Part shown: in pieces, positions 15,400-23,607 of the stretch | How positions within the stretch are numbered: position 1 is the stretch's first letter | Layout: every line of letters starts with the position of its first letter | Origin: Microcaldota archaeon | Lineage (GTDB): Archaea > Micrarchaeota > Micrarchaeia > Micrarchaeales > Micrarchaeaceae | Assembly (NCBI GenBank): GCA_021834865.1 | Contig: JAKBRD010000002.1 | Span: 1-47,317 of the forward strand | Direction of reading: 5' to 3' | Length of the DNA: 47,317 nucleotides | Program-made: the position numbers and the translations under genes | Notes under the pieces: model-generated | Seen by the model: only the letters and a program-made list of their open reading frames with translations | Databases searched by the model: none | Told to the model about the DNA's origin: nothing

Positions 15400-16620
15400 A
15401 TGGCTGAAAGGCTGCTCGTGCTTGCTGTAGACATAGACAACGACCTCTACAGGAAGACGAAGATAAGCGGGCCCGTAATAGGGAAAAACGAGATAATAAA
15501 GGCAGCGACCAAGCTGGCGCTGGCAGACCCGCAGGAGACAGATGCCAACACGATGTTCGAGGCAGTCAAGAAATACGAGGAGCTGGTATCAAAGAAATAC
15601 TCTGTAAGGGTAGCCACAATAACCGGGGCTGAGGACGAAGGCTTCCAGGCTGACAACGAGCTTTCCAGGCAGATAGACATGCTTGTGGAAAGGTTCAGGC
15701 CTGACGCCTGCGTGCTGGTTACCGACGGCGCAAGCGACCAGCGCGTGCTGCCGCTCCTGAAAAACAGGCTGAAGGTCAACAGCGTCGACCTCGTAAGGAT
15801 GAAGCAGGCGGAACAGCTGGAGAATACATACTTCACCATAATAGAGAAGCTCAAGGAGCCGCATTATGCAAGGACGGCCTTCGGAATACCTGCCGTGCTT
15901 TTGCTGCTATTCGCACTAAGCTATTACTTAAGCCTGGGCTGGCAGTTCCCTGTTGCGCTCATAGGGCTGTACCTTCTAATCAAGGGCTTCGGCCTTGAAG
16001 ATTATTTCATATCTTCGATAAAAGGCCTCGGTTCCAGCATAAGCAGGGTTACGTTCACGCTTTACATGGCTTCGCTATTGTTCTTCATAATAAGCATAGT
16101 GCTTAGCTATGGCGGCTATGCGCACTCGCTTACTATAACCAGGGATCCGCTGACGCAGGTTTCCTATGCCATTGAAAACTTGCTGCTGTTGCTTCCAGTA
16201 AGCCTTGTGCTATACCTTATAGGCAGGATGATAGATCTCGAGAGCAGGCACTACAGGTACAGGGCCATAAACCAGGGCACATACATGGGCTATGCGGTAG
16301 TGACGCTGGCGCTTATATATCTGGTATCCGCATGGTTCATAGGCCAGATATATTTCTACCAGCTCCTAATCTTCAGCGTCGTAATGATAATACTGGGGTA
16401 TATAATATCATATTCAAGCATGATGCTCAAGAGGCATGCGGTCAGGAAGGCAAGGCTCAAGGACAAGAACGTGATAAACGACATAGGGGCATACATAGGC
16501 AAGGTTACGGGCATAGACTCGAAAAGGGGCTACATGATGGTAAAGACAGAATACGGCTCAACGCTCAGGTTTGACATCGACAGGATAACGAGCGTTTCGG
16601 ACAAGGTAATAATAAGATAA
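15400..16620 (+). CDS. DUF373 family membrane protein
   Basis: 406-residue protein of the archaeal DUF373 family. The soluble N-terminal domain (about 1-155) starts LLVLAVDIDNDLYRKT and includes VRVATITGAEDEGFQADNEL and ACVLVTDGASDQRVLPLL, resembling a nucleotide- or metal-binding Rossmann-like fold. About six membrane segments follow from residue 165, with a short soluble tail (IGKVTGIDSKRGYMMVKTEY). The function of the family is not established. It lies 66 nt after priS on the same strand. Confidence 0.88.
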   Translation: MAERLLVLAVDIDNDLYRKTKISGPVIGKNEIIKAATKLALADPQETDANTMFEAVKKYEELVSKKYSVRVATITGAEDEGFQADNELSRQIDMLVERFRPDACVLVTDGASDQRVLPLLKNRLKVNSVDLVRMKQAEQLENTYFTIIEKLKEPHYARTAFGIPAVLLLLFALSYYLSLGWQFPVALIGLYLLIKGFGLEDYFISSIKGLGSSISRVTFTLYMASLLFFIISIVLSYGGYAHSLTITRDPLTQVSYAIENLLLLLPVSLVLYLIGRMIDLESRHYRYRAINQGTYMGYAVVTLALIYLVSAWFIGQIYFYQLLIFSVVMIILGYIISYSSMMLKRHAVRKARLKDKNVINDIGAYIGKVTGIDSKRGYMMVKTEYGSTLRFDIDRITSVSDKVIIR

Positions 16621-16648
16621 GCGCCATAACGCTTAAGCGGTGCATTTA

Positions 16649-16966
16649 ATGCCAAAATCAAAACAGCAGGAAAACGACCGGATACTATACCTTCTGGCCT
16701 ACGTATTCACGATAATATCAGGGGCTATAATATATCTGTTCTTCTCAAAGGGCAACAAAAAGCTCAAGCTCCATTCGGAGCAGGCGATAATACTCGGGGT
16801 AATAGCAATCGTTTTGGAGGCAGTGCTTTTCCTTACGCCGTATATCGCAAGCTTGATAGGGCTTCTAATATGGCTATACGGGCTTTACATCGGCTTCGAG
16901 GCTTACATGGGCAAAGACGTCAAAATACCATATATCACGGATTTCGTAATGTCCAATGGCTTATGA
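16649..16966 (+). CDS. Small membrane protein (DUF4870-like)
   Basis: 105 residues with three predicted membrane helices (ILYLLAYVFTIISGAIIYLF, AIILGVIAIVLEAVLFL, IASLIGLLIWLYGLYIGF). The intervening KGNKKLKLHSEQAI and closing GKDVKIPYITDF resemble small DUF4870/Tic20-like proteins. Function unknown. ATG 16649 is preferred over GTG 16640 because GGTG (16639-16642) is 6 nt upstream. Confidence 0.75.
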   Translation: MPKSKQQENDRILYLLAYVFTIISGAIIYLFFSKGNKKLKLHSEQAIILGVIAIVLEAVLFLTPYIASLIGLLIWLYGLYIGFEAYMGKDVKIPYITDFVMSNGL

Positions 16967-17055
16967 TGCATGCAGAAAGCTTAATATGCAGAAATTCGAG
17001 AAATTGCTATGGCGTGCATGTGCCCGCCAGCAAAATTTAAACTTGCGGTGCTTAA

Positions 17056-17388
17056 TTGAAAAATCCCAAAATAAGCGCTGAGAGGCCCTCGGAACCGGAA
17101 TACAGCAACAAGAACATAGTGCTCCAGGAGCTCATAGGGCTCAGGGTAAGCGTCAAAAGTTCCAACGATTCCTGCAGGAAGGGCATTTCAGGCATAGTAA
17201 TAGATGAAACAAAGTCGACTCTTGTAATTGAAAAATCCGATAAAACGGTAAGAGTTCCAAAATTGGGGACGGTTTTCTCATTCAAATGCGGCAGGAAGAG
17301 CTTCATTGTCGACGGAAAAGAGATAAATTTCAGGCCCCACGAGCGCATAAGCAAGGGTCTTAAGTTCTACAAGGCGCGAAGCGTATGA
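17056..17388 (+). CDS. rnp1: RNase P protein subunit Rpp29 (Pop4)
   Basis: 110-residue protein subunit of RNase P, which removes tRNA 5' leaders. Core Sm-like barrel: NIVLQELIGLRVSVKSS, GISGIVIDETKSTLVIEK, TVRVPKLGTVFSFKCG and FRPHERISKGLK. The start is TTG at 17056 with GGTG 5 nt upstream; no ATG fits. Its position before uS17 is the standard archaeal arrangement, where Rpp29 lies inside the spc-type ribosomal operon between eIF1/uL29 and uS17; here uL29 and eIF1 are missing upstream. Confidence 0.93.
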   Translation: MKNPKISAERPSEPEYSNKNIVLQELIGLRVSVKSSNDSCRKGISGIVIDETKSTLVIEKSDKTVRVPKLGTVFSFKCGRKSFIVDGKEINFRPHERISKGLKFYKARSV

Positions 17389-17517
17389 TTTTTATATATT
17401 ATACATCTAATAATTAACTGCAATTTTATTGCTTTTCGGCTCTCGGCGTTTTTTGCCCAGGCCAACTGCTACGGCGGCACCCTTATTTGTGCCTTTAAAA
17501 GTTTGCAGAGTGATTAA

Positions 17518-17814
17518 TTGGAATGCGAAGACCCTAAATGCCCGATACACGGCAGCGTCAAGACGCACGGCAGCAGCATAGAAGCCGTCGTAGTCAGCGA
17601 CAAGGCTGCCAAGACAGTCATAGTGGAAAGGCCGTACACGACCTTTCTGAAGAAATATGAGCGTTCGCTTAGGAAATCGTCGCGCATACCTGCGTACAAT
17701 CCGCAGTGCATAAGCGCAAAGGCAGGCGACACTGTGATTATAGAGGGCTGCAGGAGGCTCAGCAAGACGAAGTCCTTCGTTGTTACTAAGATAGTTAAAA
17801 AATCAGGTGCTTGA
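17518..17814 (+). CDS. rps17: Ribosomal protein uS17
   Basis: 98-residue 30S body protein binding 16S helix 11. It has CEDPKCPIHGSVKTHGSS (archaeal N-terminal extension with Cys and His), VVVSDKAAKTVIVERPYT, KYERSLRKSSRIPAYNP and AGDTVIIEGCRRLSKTKSF. The start is TTG at 17518 with AGTG-N5 upstream. A TTTAAAA element at about 17495 suggests its own promoter, perhaps leading the rest of the operon, since 129 bp separate it from rnp1. Confidence 0.95.
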   Translation: MECEDPKCPIHGSVKTHGSSIEAVVVSDKAAKTVIVERPYTTFLKKYERSLRKSSRIPAYNPQCISAKAGDTVIIEGCRRLSKTKSFVVTKIVKKSGA

Positions 17815-17815
17815 A

Positions 17816-18214
17816 ATGAAAGGTATTACCACTAACATATCAAAAACATTGGTCCCGGGCAGCATACTTACGTGCGCGGACAACAGCGGCGCAAAGACGC
17901 TAATGATAATAAACAAAATAGGAAAGTCCGGAGCGCACAAGAGAATGGCAAGCAACGGCATAGGCGACATAGTCCTGGCCAGCGTCAAGAGCGGCTCTCC
18001 CCAATACATAAAAAAGAAGGTCAGGGCAGTCATAATAAGGCAGAGGCAGCCGATAAGGCGCGCCAACGGCATGAGGGTCAGGTTTGAGGACAACGCCGCC
18101 ATACTCATAAACGACACAAACCTTCCGATAGCAACCGAAGTAAAGGGCGCAATGGCCAGGGAAGTCGTCGAAAGGTACATAAAGCTGGCAGGCATAGCTT
18201 CAAGAGTGGTATGA
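17816..18214 (+). CDS. rpl14: Ribosomal protein uL14
   Basis: 132-residue 50S protein at the subunit interface. Recognised by LVPGSILTCADNSGAK, VRAVIIRQRQPIRRANG and FEDNAAILINDTNLPIATEV. ATG 17816, with GGTG (17806-17809) 6 nt upstream, is preferred to the GTG three codons earlier. The ribosome binding site lies inside the end of uS17, with one base between the genes. Confidence 0.96.
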   Translation: MKGITTNISKTLVPGSILTCADNSGAKTLMIINKIGKSGAHKRMASNGIGDIVLASVKSGSPQYIKKKVRAVIIRQRQPIRRANGMRVRFEDNAAILINDTNLPIATEVKGAMAREVVERYIKLAGIASRVV

Positions 18215-18645
18215 TGATCAAAAGCAGCAAGCCCAGAAAACAGAGGAAATTCAGGCATACGGCCCCACTGCATCAGATGCAGCACATGGCGCATGCCCAC
18301 ATAAGCAAGGAGCTTAGGCAAAAGCTTAAAATAGCAAAAAGGTCAATACAGGTGTCGAAGGGAGACACCGTCAAGCTTGTTTCAGGAAAGAAGAAGGGAA
18401 CCTCAGGAAAGGTCGTCAACGTGGACCTGAGAAAGGGAAAGCTCTCCATAGACTCAATGAACAGGAAGGACGTGAAGGGCAAGGAGAAGCCAGTCTTCGT
18501 AAGCATAAGCAACGTTTACATAACCGATCTGAACCTTTCGGACAAGAAAAGGGCTCAAAAATTGAAAGTCGCTCCCACTACAAGCCCAAAGCCCAGCGTG
18601 GAAGCAAAAGACGTGATTCAAAATGGCAAACAAAGGGAACAATAG
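18211..18645 (+). CDS. rpl24: Ribosomal protein uL24
   Basis: 144-residue assembly-initiator protein of the 50S. N-terminal KPRKQRKFRHTAPLHQMQ, then the KOW motif VSKGDTVKLVSGKKKGTSGK near 50-70, and VFVSISNVYITDLNLSDKKR. The start overlaps the uL14 stop (ATGATGA), indicating translational coupling. The C terminus is an added Lys/Pro/Thr tail overlapping eS4 by 23 nt. Confidence 0.95.
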   Translation: MMIKSSKPRKQRKFRHTAPLHQMQHMAHAHISKELRQKLKIAKRSIQVSKGDTVKLVSGKKKGTSGKVVNVDLRKGKLSIDSMNRKDVKGKEKPVFVSISNVYITDLNLSDKKRAQKLKVAPTTSPKPSVEAKDVIQNGKQREQ

Positions 18646-19306
18646 GCACATAAAATCGCTCAACGCACCCAAGTTCTTCGGGGTTGCAAAGAAGGGCAAC
18701 AAGTATACCGCAAAGCCGAGGCCCGGCAGGCACAGCTTCGAAAAGTCGGCTCCTTTGCAGACGATTGTAAAGAAGACGTCGCTTTTTGCAGGAACTGCCG
18801 AAGCGGTAAAATCCATAAAGAACATGCAGATAGCGGTAAACGGCGCAAAGGTCAAGGACCCAAAATATCCTGTAGGGCTCAACGACATAATAAGCATAGA
18901 CCAGATAGGCAAGAAATTTTCGGTAAGCATAAACAGGCATGGCCAGGCAGTGCTGGAAGAGCAGAAGGGTCAGCCGGAAAGGAATGCAAAGGTCGCGGGC
19001 AAGTACATATATAAGGGCAAGAAGCTCATGCTCAAGCTGCACGATGGCAGCATTATGCCTTCGCCAAACAAGGACGTGAAGGTTGGGGACACAATCTCAC
19101 TTTCCGAATCCAACGAGGTGAAGCAGCATTTCCCGCTGAAGGCGGGCGCAAAGTGCATAGTCATTGACGGTGTGCACGTAGGCGCCAAGGGCAAGATATC
19201 CAACATGGCAAAGGGAACCATGCATACTGGCGCAACTGCAACCGTTGAGCAGGAGAACGGGGAGAAGTTCGACACTCTTGTCGAGAACCTCATAGTTATA
19301 GGTTGA
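18623..19306 (+). CDS. rps4e: Ribosomal protein eS4
   Basis: 227-residue archaeal/eukaryotic 30S protein. It shows HIKSLNAPKFFGVAKKGNKY, the S4-like and KOW-like domains, YKGKKLMLKLHDGSIMPSP and NMAKGTMHTGATATVEQ. It overlaps the uL24 end by 23 nt. Position uL24-eS4-uL5 is the archaeal spc order and is absent from bacteria. Confidence 0.95.
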   Translation: MANKGNNRHIKSLNAPKFFGVAKKGNKYTAKPRPGRHSFEKSAPLQTIVKKTSLFAGTAEAVKSIKNMQIAVNGAKVKDPKYPVGLNDIISIDQIGKKFSVSINRHGQAVLEEQKGQPERNAKVAGKYIYKGKKLMLKLHDGSIMPSPNKDVKVGDTISLSESNEVKQHFPLKAGAKCIVIDGVHVGAKGKISNMAKGTMHTGATATVEQENGEKFDTLVENLIVIG

Positions 19307-19311
19307 TTCCG

Positions 19312-19863
19312 ATGGCAGAGAAAGCAACAGGAGCAAAAAAGCAGGACAACCCAATGAGGCGCATAAGGATAAACAAGCTAGTGATAAACATAGGAACCGG
19401 AAACGACGAAAAGCAGCAGGCCAACGCCAAAAAGCTCTTGCAGCAAATATCCGGGTTCAAGCCTGCCGATTCGATATCGACAAAAAGGATACCGTCATTT
19501 AAAATATCAAAAGGCGCAAAGATAGGATCATTCGTAACCGTAAGGAACGAGCCTGCGAGGAAGCTCGCAAAGAGGCTGTTTGAGGCAGTAGGCAACAAGG
19601 TCGCTGAGCGCAGCATACAGGACAATACGGTAAACTTCGGAATAAAGGAATACATAGACATAAACGGGATAAAGTACGACCCGGTTATAGGCATGCTTGG
19701 CATGAATGTCAACGTCTCTTTCAAGAGGCCAGGCCTTAGGACCGAGCTCAAGAAGCGCGCCAACGGCGTCATAAAGAGGGCGCACAGGCGCATACCAAAG
19801 GAGGAGCTCAAATCATACTTGAAAAAGGAATTCGACGTAACCGTAGAGGGTGCTGCTCAATGA
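19312..19863 (+). CDS. rpl5: Ribosomal protein uL5
   Basis: 183-residue 50S central protuberance protein contacting 5S rRNA and P-site tRNA. Segments: NPMRRIRINKLVINIGTGND, GAKIGSFVTVRNEPARKLAK, NFGIKEYIDINGIKYDPVIG and GMNVNVSFKRPGLRTELKKR. ATG 19312 begins MAEKATGAKK; the frame opens three codons earlier at TTG 19303. No clear GGTG, so probably coupled to eS4, which ends 5 nt before. Confidence 0.95.
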   Translation: MAEKATGAKKQDNPMRRIRINKLVINIGTGNDEKQQANAKKLLQQISGFKPADSISTKRIPSFKISKGAKIGSFVTVRNEPARKLAKRLFEAVGNKVAERSIQDNTVNFGIKEYIDINGIKYDPVIGMLGMNVNVSFKRPGLRTELKKRANGVIKRAHRRIPKEELKSYLKKEFDVTVEGAAQ

Positions 19864-20018
19864 AAGTTAGACCGGAAAACAAATACAAAGGAAAAGGAAC
19901 AAGAAAATGCAGGATATGCGGTGCAAGCCGCGCCCTGATACGCGAGCACGGGCTCTACGTATGCAAGAGATGCTTCAGGGAGGTTGCAAAGGACCTCAAT
20001 TTCAAAAAATATGGCTGA
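19860..20018 (+). CDS. rps14: Ribosomal protein uS14
   Basis: 52-residue zinc-type uS14 of the 30S head. Two CxxC pairs (CRICGASR and CKRCF) form the zinc site, with LIREHGLYV between them. The start overlaps the uL5 stop (ATGA). Confidence 0.95.
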   Translation: MKVRPENKYKGKGTRKCRICGASRALIREHGLYVCKRCFREVAKDLNFKKYG

Positions 20019-20406
20019 TTTGATGGTTGACAGACTCGCTGACACTATAAACAAGATAAAGACGAACGAAAACATAGGCAGGCGCGAGTGCGTAGTGTAC
20101 TCGACGAAACAGATAAAAGCCTTCATAGACCTTCTCAAGGCGGAAGGCTACCTCGGAGATTACGAGGAATTCAGTGACAGGTACTCAAAGAAGATGAGGC
20201 TTAAGCTCCTGAACAAGGTGAACGGCATAGGCATAGTCAAGCCTCACTACTCGATGTCGAGCACCGACATAAGGAAGTACGAAGAAAGATACATACCGAG
20301 CAAGGACTTCGGCATACTGGTGCTTTCTACCTCGAAGGGCCTCATGACGCACAGGAAGGCAAGGGAGCAGAACATCGGCGGAAGATTGCTGGCATACGTA
20401 TACTGA
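20011..20406 (+). CDS. rps8: Ribosomal protein uS8
   Basis: 131-residue 30S platform protein and primary 16S binder. Seen: VDRLADTINKIKTNENIGRR, IKAFIDLLKAEGYLGDYEEF, NGIGIVKPHYSM and GILVLSTSKGLMTHRKAREQ with the conserved GG-R-LLAY end. It overlaps uS14 by 8 nt. ATG 20023 is an alternative start; the core is the same. Confidence 0.94.
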   Translation: MADLMVDRLADTINKIKTNENIGRRECVVYSTKQIKAFIDLLKAEGYLGDYEEFSDRYSKKMRLKLLNKVNGIGIVKPHYSMSSTDIRKYEERYIPSKDFGILVLSTSKGLMTHRKAREQNIGGRLLAYVY

Positions 20407-20436
20407 AAATTATGTTTAAAGATTCATGGTAATTGA

Positions 20437-20961
20437 ATGGCTGAAATAACATTGGCACAGGGCGTTAGCGCAACACTCGCGTCAGACAAAGTGATCATAA
20501 AAGGGCCGCTCGGGAGCAACGAGAGGCAGTTCAACGACGCGCTGCTTAAAGTTGAGATAAACGGCTCAAAAATAAAAGTAGAGCCGTCCCCAATAAACAA
20601 GAAGCTTACCAAGAAAGCTATGGTGGCAGAGCAGTCGCTTGCCAAGGAGCTGTCGAACGACTCCGAAGGAGTAGTAAAATACTTTGAGGTCAATATGGAA
20701 GCGGTGTATGCCCACTTTCCTCTTACAATAGAGGTAAAGCCCAAAGAGATAATAATAAAGAACATGCTCGGCGAGCGCGCAGCGCGCACCGCTGACGTAG
20801 TCGGCGCCACAAAAGCGGAAGCCAAGGAAAAGAAGCTTCGCATATACGGCATAAAGCTTGAAGACGTAACGCAGACTGCCGCAAACGTAAGGAAAGCTTG
20901 CAGGGTAAAGCACAAGGACGAGAGGGTATTCCAGGACGGAGTATACTACGCTATCGAGTGA
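20437..20961 (+). CDS. rpl6: Ribosomal protein uL6
   Basis: 174-residue 50S protein near the factor-binding site, made of two similar domains. Segments: GVSATLASDKVIIKGPLGSN, VYAHFPLTIEVKPKEIIIKN and NMLGERAARTADVVG near residues 100-125. It is 30 nt after uS8. Confidence 0.95.
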   Translation: MAEITLAQGVSATLASDKVIIKGPLGSNERQFNDALLKVEINGSKIKVEPSPINKKLTKKAMVAEQSLAKELSNDSEGVVKYFEVNMEAVYAHFPLTIEVKPKEIIIKNMLGERAARTADVVGATKAEAKEKKLRIYGIKLEDVTQTAANVRKACRVKHKDERVFQDGVYYAIE

Positions 20962-20966
20962 TGATT

Positions 20967-21362
20967 ATGGCGATAAAAAAAGAGAAGAAAGCAAAGGTCA
21001 AGAAGAAGGGCCATCCGAAGTTCAATGTTCCAAACGTAGGCGCAAAGAACAGGAAAAGAGTTCCGGACAGATGGCACAAGCAGCGCGGCCAGGACAACAA
21101 GAAAAGGATAAAGAGAGACTTCATGGGCGCTACGCCGACAATCGGCTACAAGAACCCAGCCAGCGTCTCAGGCGTGCGCTCTGACGGCAAAAGGCTGATG
21201 CTCGTGCACAACATCAACGAGCTCAACGCAGCGATTAAGAATCCGAAAATAGCGTCATACAACATAGTCATATCCCACGATGTCGGAAAGAGGAAGCGCC
21301 TTGAGATGGCGAAGATAGCCTCATCCAGCGGCGTCAGGATAGTAAACGGTGTTCACCAATGA
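20967..21362 (+). CDS. rpl32e: Ribosomal protein eL32
   Basis: 131-residue archaeal/eukaryotic 50S protein. It shows HPKFNVPNVGAKNRKRVPDR, WHKQRGQDNKKRIKR, YKNPASVSGVRSDGKRLMLV and YNIVISHDVGKRKRLEMAKI. GTGAT before ATG 20967 supports this start; ATG 20961, overlapping the uL6 stop, is the alternative and adds two residues. Confidence 0.93.
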   Translation: MAIKKEKKAKVKKKGHPKFNVPNVGAKNRKRVPDRWHKQRGQDNKKRIKRDFMGATPTIGYKNPASVSGVRSDGKRLMLVHNINELNAAIKNPKIASYNIVISHDVGKRKRLEMAKIASSSGVRIVNGVHQ

Positions 21363-21832
21363 GCGTAAAACTTACAAAGAGGGTCGCTGCCGACATAATG
21401 AAGCGCGGCGAAACCAGCATAAGGATAAAGCCGTCTGCAATAGACGATGCCAAGAAGGCCATAACAAGGGACGACGTAAAGGACCTCATAAAGAGCGGAA
21501 GCATATACGCAATGGCCGAGAAGCACAATGTCAGCAGATACGGGAAATCCCTCAAGAAGAAGAGATCCGAAGGAAGGAAGCGCGGACCAGGAAAGAAGAA
21601 GGGAACGAAGAAAACGCGCTCTACGGCCAATCATATGAAGAGGATGAGGTCGCAGAGGAGGATACTTGCAGCACTCAAATCCGACAAGACGATAAACAAC
21701 GAGCAGTACAAGGAGTTCTACGCCCTGGTGAAGGGAGGCACATTCCAGACAAAGCTCACGCTCCTGAACCACATAAGGAGCAAGGGCGTCGAGATGAGCA
21801 GCGAAAGGCTTGAAAAGCTCAAGCATATATGA
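21359..21832 (+). CDS. rpl19e: Ribosomal protein eL19
   Basis: 157-residue 50S protein forming inter-subunit bridges. Seen: LTKRVAADIMKRGETSIRIK, DDVKDLIKSGSIYAM, the basic RYGKSLKKKRSEGRKRGPGK loop and RSQRRILAALKSDKTINNEQ. The start overlaps the eL32 stop (ATGA). Confidence 0.96.
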   Translation: MSVKLTKRVAADIMKRGETSIRIKPSAIDDAKKAITRDDVKDLIKSGSIYAMAEKHNVSRYGKSLKKKRSEGRKRGPGKKKGTKKTRSTANHMKRMRSQRRILAALKSDKTINNEQYKEFYALVKGGTFQTKLTLLNHIRSKGVEMSSERLEKLKHI

Positions 21833-21841
21833 GGCATTTTT

Positions 21842-22399
21842 ATGGAAATCAAAAAAAGGAGGCGCGCGCAGTCGCTGACGAATTACAGGAAAAGGATTGC
21901 GATTCTTAAGGGCAGGCTTCCGCGCGTAGTCATACGCAGGAGCAACAGGGCCATAACCGCACAGATAATATCATACGAGCCGAATGGCGACAAGGTGAAA
22001 GCTAGCGCAGTCTCCTCGGAGCTCAAAGCCCTGGGATGGATGCCAAAGGCGAACATACCTACGGCATACCTTACCGGCATGCTGCTTGCAAAGAAAGCCA
22101 ACGAAAAGGGCATAAAGGGCGCAATGGTCCTTGACATAGGCCTTAACAAGCCGATAAAGGGCAACGTGATATTTTCCGCAGCCAAGGGCTGCAAGGACAA
22201 CGGGCTTGACCTGATATCCGAAATAGAAGCCGATGAATCCAGGCTGTCTGGAAAGCACATAGCCGATTACGCGAAGACGGGCTCTGGAAAGGGAGTCTCG
22301 GAATTCGCACAGTATGAAAAGGCGAAGCTCAACGTAAAAGAGCTCGACAAGGTTTTTGCCGACGTAAAAGGCAAGATTGCCATTGCAATAAACAAGTGA
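21842..22399 (+). CDS. rpl18: Ribosomal protein uL18
   Basis: 185-residue 5S rRNA-binding protein. Segments: KRRRAQSLTNYRKRIAILKG, RLPRVVIRRSNRAITAQII, GKHIADYAK, plus VLDIGLNKPIKGNVIFSAAK. The archaeal C-terminal extension is present. It lies 9 nt after eL19. Confidence 0.95.
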   Translation: MEIKKRRRAQSLTNYRKRIAILKGRLPRVVIRRSNRAITAQIISYEPNGDKVKASAVSSELKALGWMPKANIPTAYLTGMLLAKKANEKGIKGAMVLDIGLNKPIKGNVIFSAAKGCKDNGLDLISEIEADESRLSGKHIADYAKTGSGKGVSEFAQYEKAKLNVKELDKVFADVKGKIAIAINK

Positions 22400-22403
22400 T
22401 TTT

Positions 22404-23072
22404 TTGAGAGGACGAGGACGTTTTAACAATCAGGAAAGGCGCAGGGAATTCGACGTAGCTGCGTGGGAACCTGTCACGGTTCTTGGAAAGATGGTAAAAG
22501 CCGGCTCGATAACAAGCCTGGAGCAGATATTCAGCATGGGCAAGAGCATAGAAGAGAACGGCATAGTCGATGCGCTCCTTCCAAACATAAACAGCGAAGT
22601 TGTGGAGATAAGGAGCGTGCAGAGGATGACGAGCAACAACAGGAAGCAGAAGTTCAGGGTTACTGCAATAGTCGGCGACGGGAACGGCCACGTGGGCGTC
22701 GGCGCCGCAAAGGACGTTGAAGTAAAGGCCGCAATAGACTCTGCAATAAACGCCGCCAAAAGGAACATAATGCCGGTAGTGATGGGCTGCGGCTCATGGC
22801 AGTGCACGTGCGGGCAGCCGCATAGCCTTCCATTCATAACAAGGGGCAAGTGCGGCAGCGTGGAAGTCCTGCTCAAGCCAGCGCCAAAAGGCTTGGGCGT
22901 AGTTGCTAGCAAGCACGTCAAGCGCATGCTTGAGCTCGCGGGCGTTAAGGATATTTGGAGCTTCTCAAAGGGAAGGACTAGGACAACCTACAACGTTCTC
23001 ATGGCGGTTATGGACGCGTTCCAGCACACGATAAGCATGAAGAATCTGGAGGAATTCAACAAATCGAAGTAA
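22404..23072 (+). CDS. rps5: Ribosomal protein uS5
   Basis: 222-residue 30S protein at the mRNA entry tunnel and important for decoding accuracy. Double-stranded RNA-binding part: NNRKQKFRVTAIVGDGNGHV; then GVGAAKDVEVKAAIDSAINA, CGSWQCTCGQPHSLPF and LLKPAPKGLGVVASKHVKRM. The start is TTG 22404 (MRGRGRFNNQ) with AGTG-N5 upstream. This is the last ribosomal gene; uL30, uL15 and SecY, which normally follow, are absent here. Confidence 0.95.
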   Translation: MRGRGRFNNQERRREFDVAAWEPVTVLGKMVKAGSITSLEQIFSMGKSIEENGIVDALLPNINSEVVEIRSVQRMTSNNRKQKFRVTAIVGDGNGHVGVGAAKDVEVKAAIDSAINAAKRNIMPVVMGCGSWQCTCGQPHSLPFITRGKCGSVEVLLKPAPKGLGVVASKHVKRMLELAGVKDIWSFSKGRTRTTYNVLMAVMDAFQHTISMKNLEEFNKSK

Positions 23073-23154
23073 AACTTTTACACAGGGTTAACAAATCACG
23101 CCAGTCCGTTTTAAATGTTTTTGTAGAAATATGAATATTAATTGAGTGATATAA

Positions 23155-23514
23155 ATGAAAGTGTTTGTAGACAAGCCATTGTGTACTGGATGCCAGCACT
23201 GCAAGGACGTATGCCCTGTTGCAGTATTCGAGCTTAGGGACAGGAAGAATATAGACGAAGTCAACAAGGACACTGCACCGGAAAACGCGCAGTGGAAGGG
23301 CACCACTGACCAGGCAATCTTGGACAAGTGGTCCAAGGTCGAGGACGGCCATCATCACTTCGCCGATACAAACGACGGAACGAGCGGAGGCATATCCGTA
23401 GCCGTGAACGGTGATGCGTGCATCCTGTGCCAGGCGTGCCTGATACAGTGCGAAGGAGAGTGCATACACATAATAGACGATTCCGGAACGGAATATAAGT
23501 CGATATATGCGTAA
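23155..23514 (+). CDS. Dicluster 4Fe-4S ferredoxin with central insertion
   Basis: 119-residue electron carrier. Two cluster-binding motifs: CTGCQHCKDVCP at 11-22 and CILCQACLIQCEGEC near 94-108, each CxxCxxCxxxC. About 70 residues separate them, far more than in simple bacterial ferredoxins. The insertion includes GHHHFADTNDGTSGG, a possible extra metal site recalling, but not matching, the zinc ferredoxins of Sulfolobus and Thermoplasma. AGTG-N6-ATG start. It stands alone between the ribosomal operon and the helicase. Confidence 0.9.
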   Translation: MKVFVDKPLCTGCQHCKDVCPVAVFELRDRKNIDEVNKDTAPENAQWKGTTDQAILDKWSKVEDGHHHFADTNDGTSGGISVAVNGDACILCQACLIQCEGECIHIIDDSGTEYKSIYA

Positions 23515-23607
23515 AGCTCAGTTCTTGATTTTTAGCCGTGCCGGATTTTCCGGCCGTTGTTTCTTCTTATTTATTCTCATGCTTCGGTGTTTACTCTGAT
23601 AAGTTAT

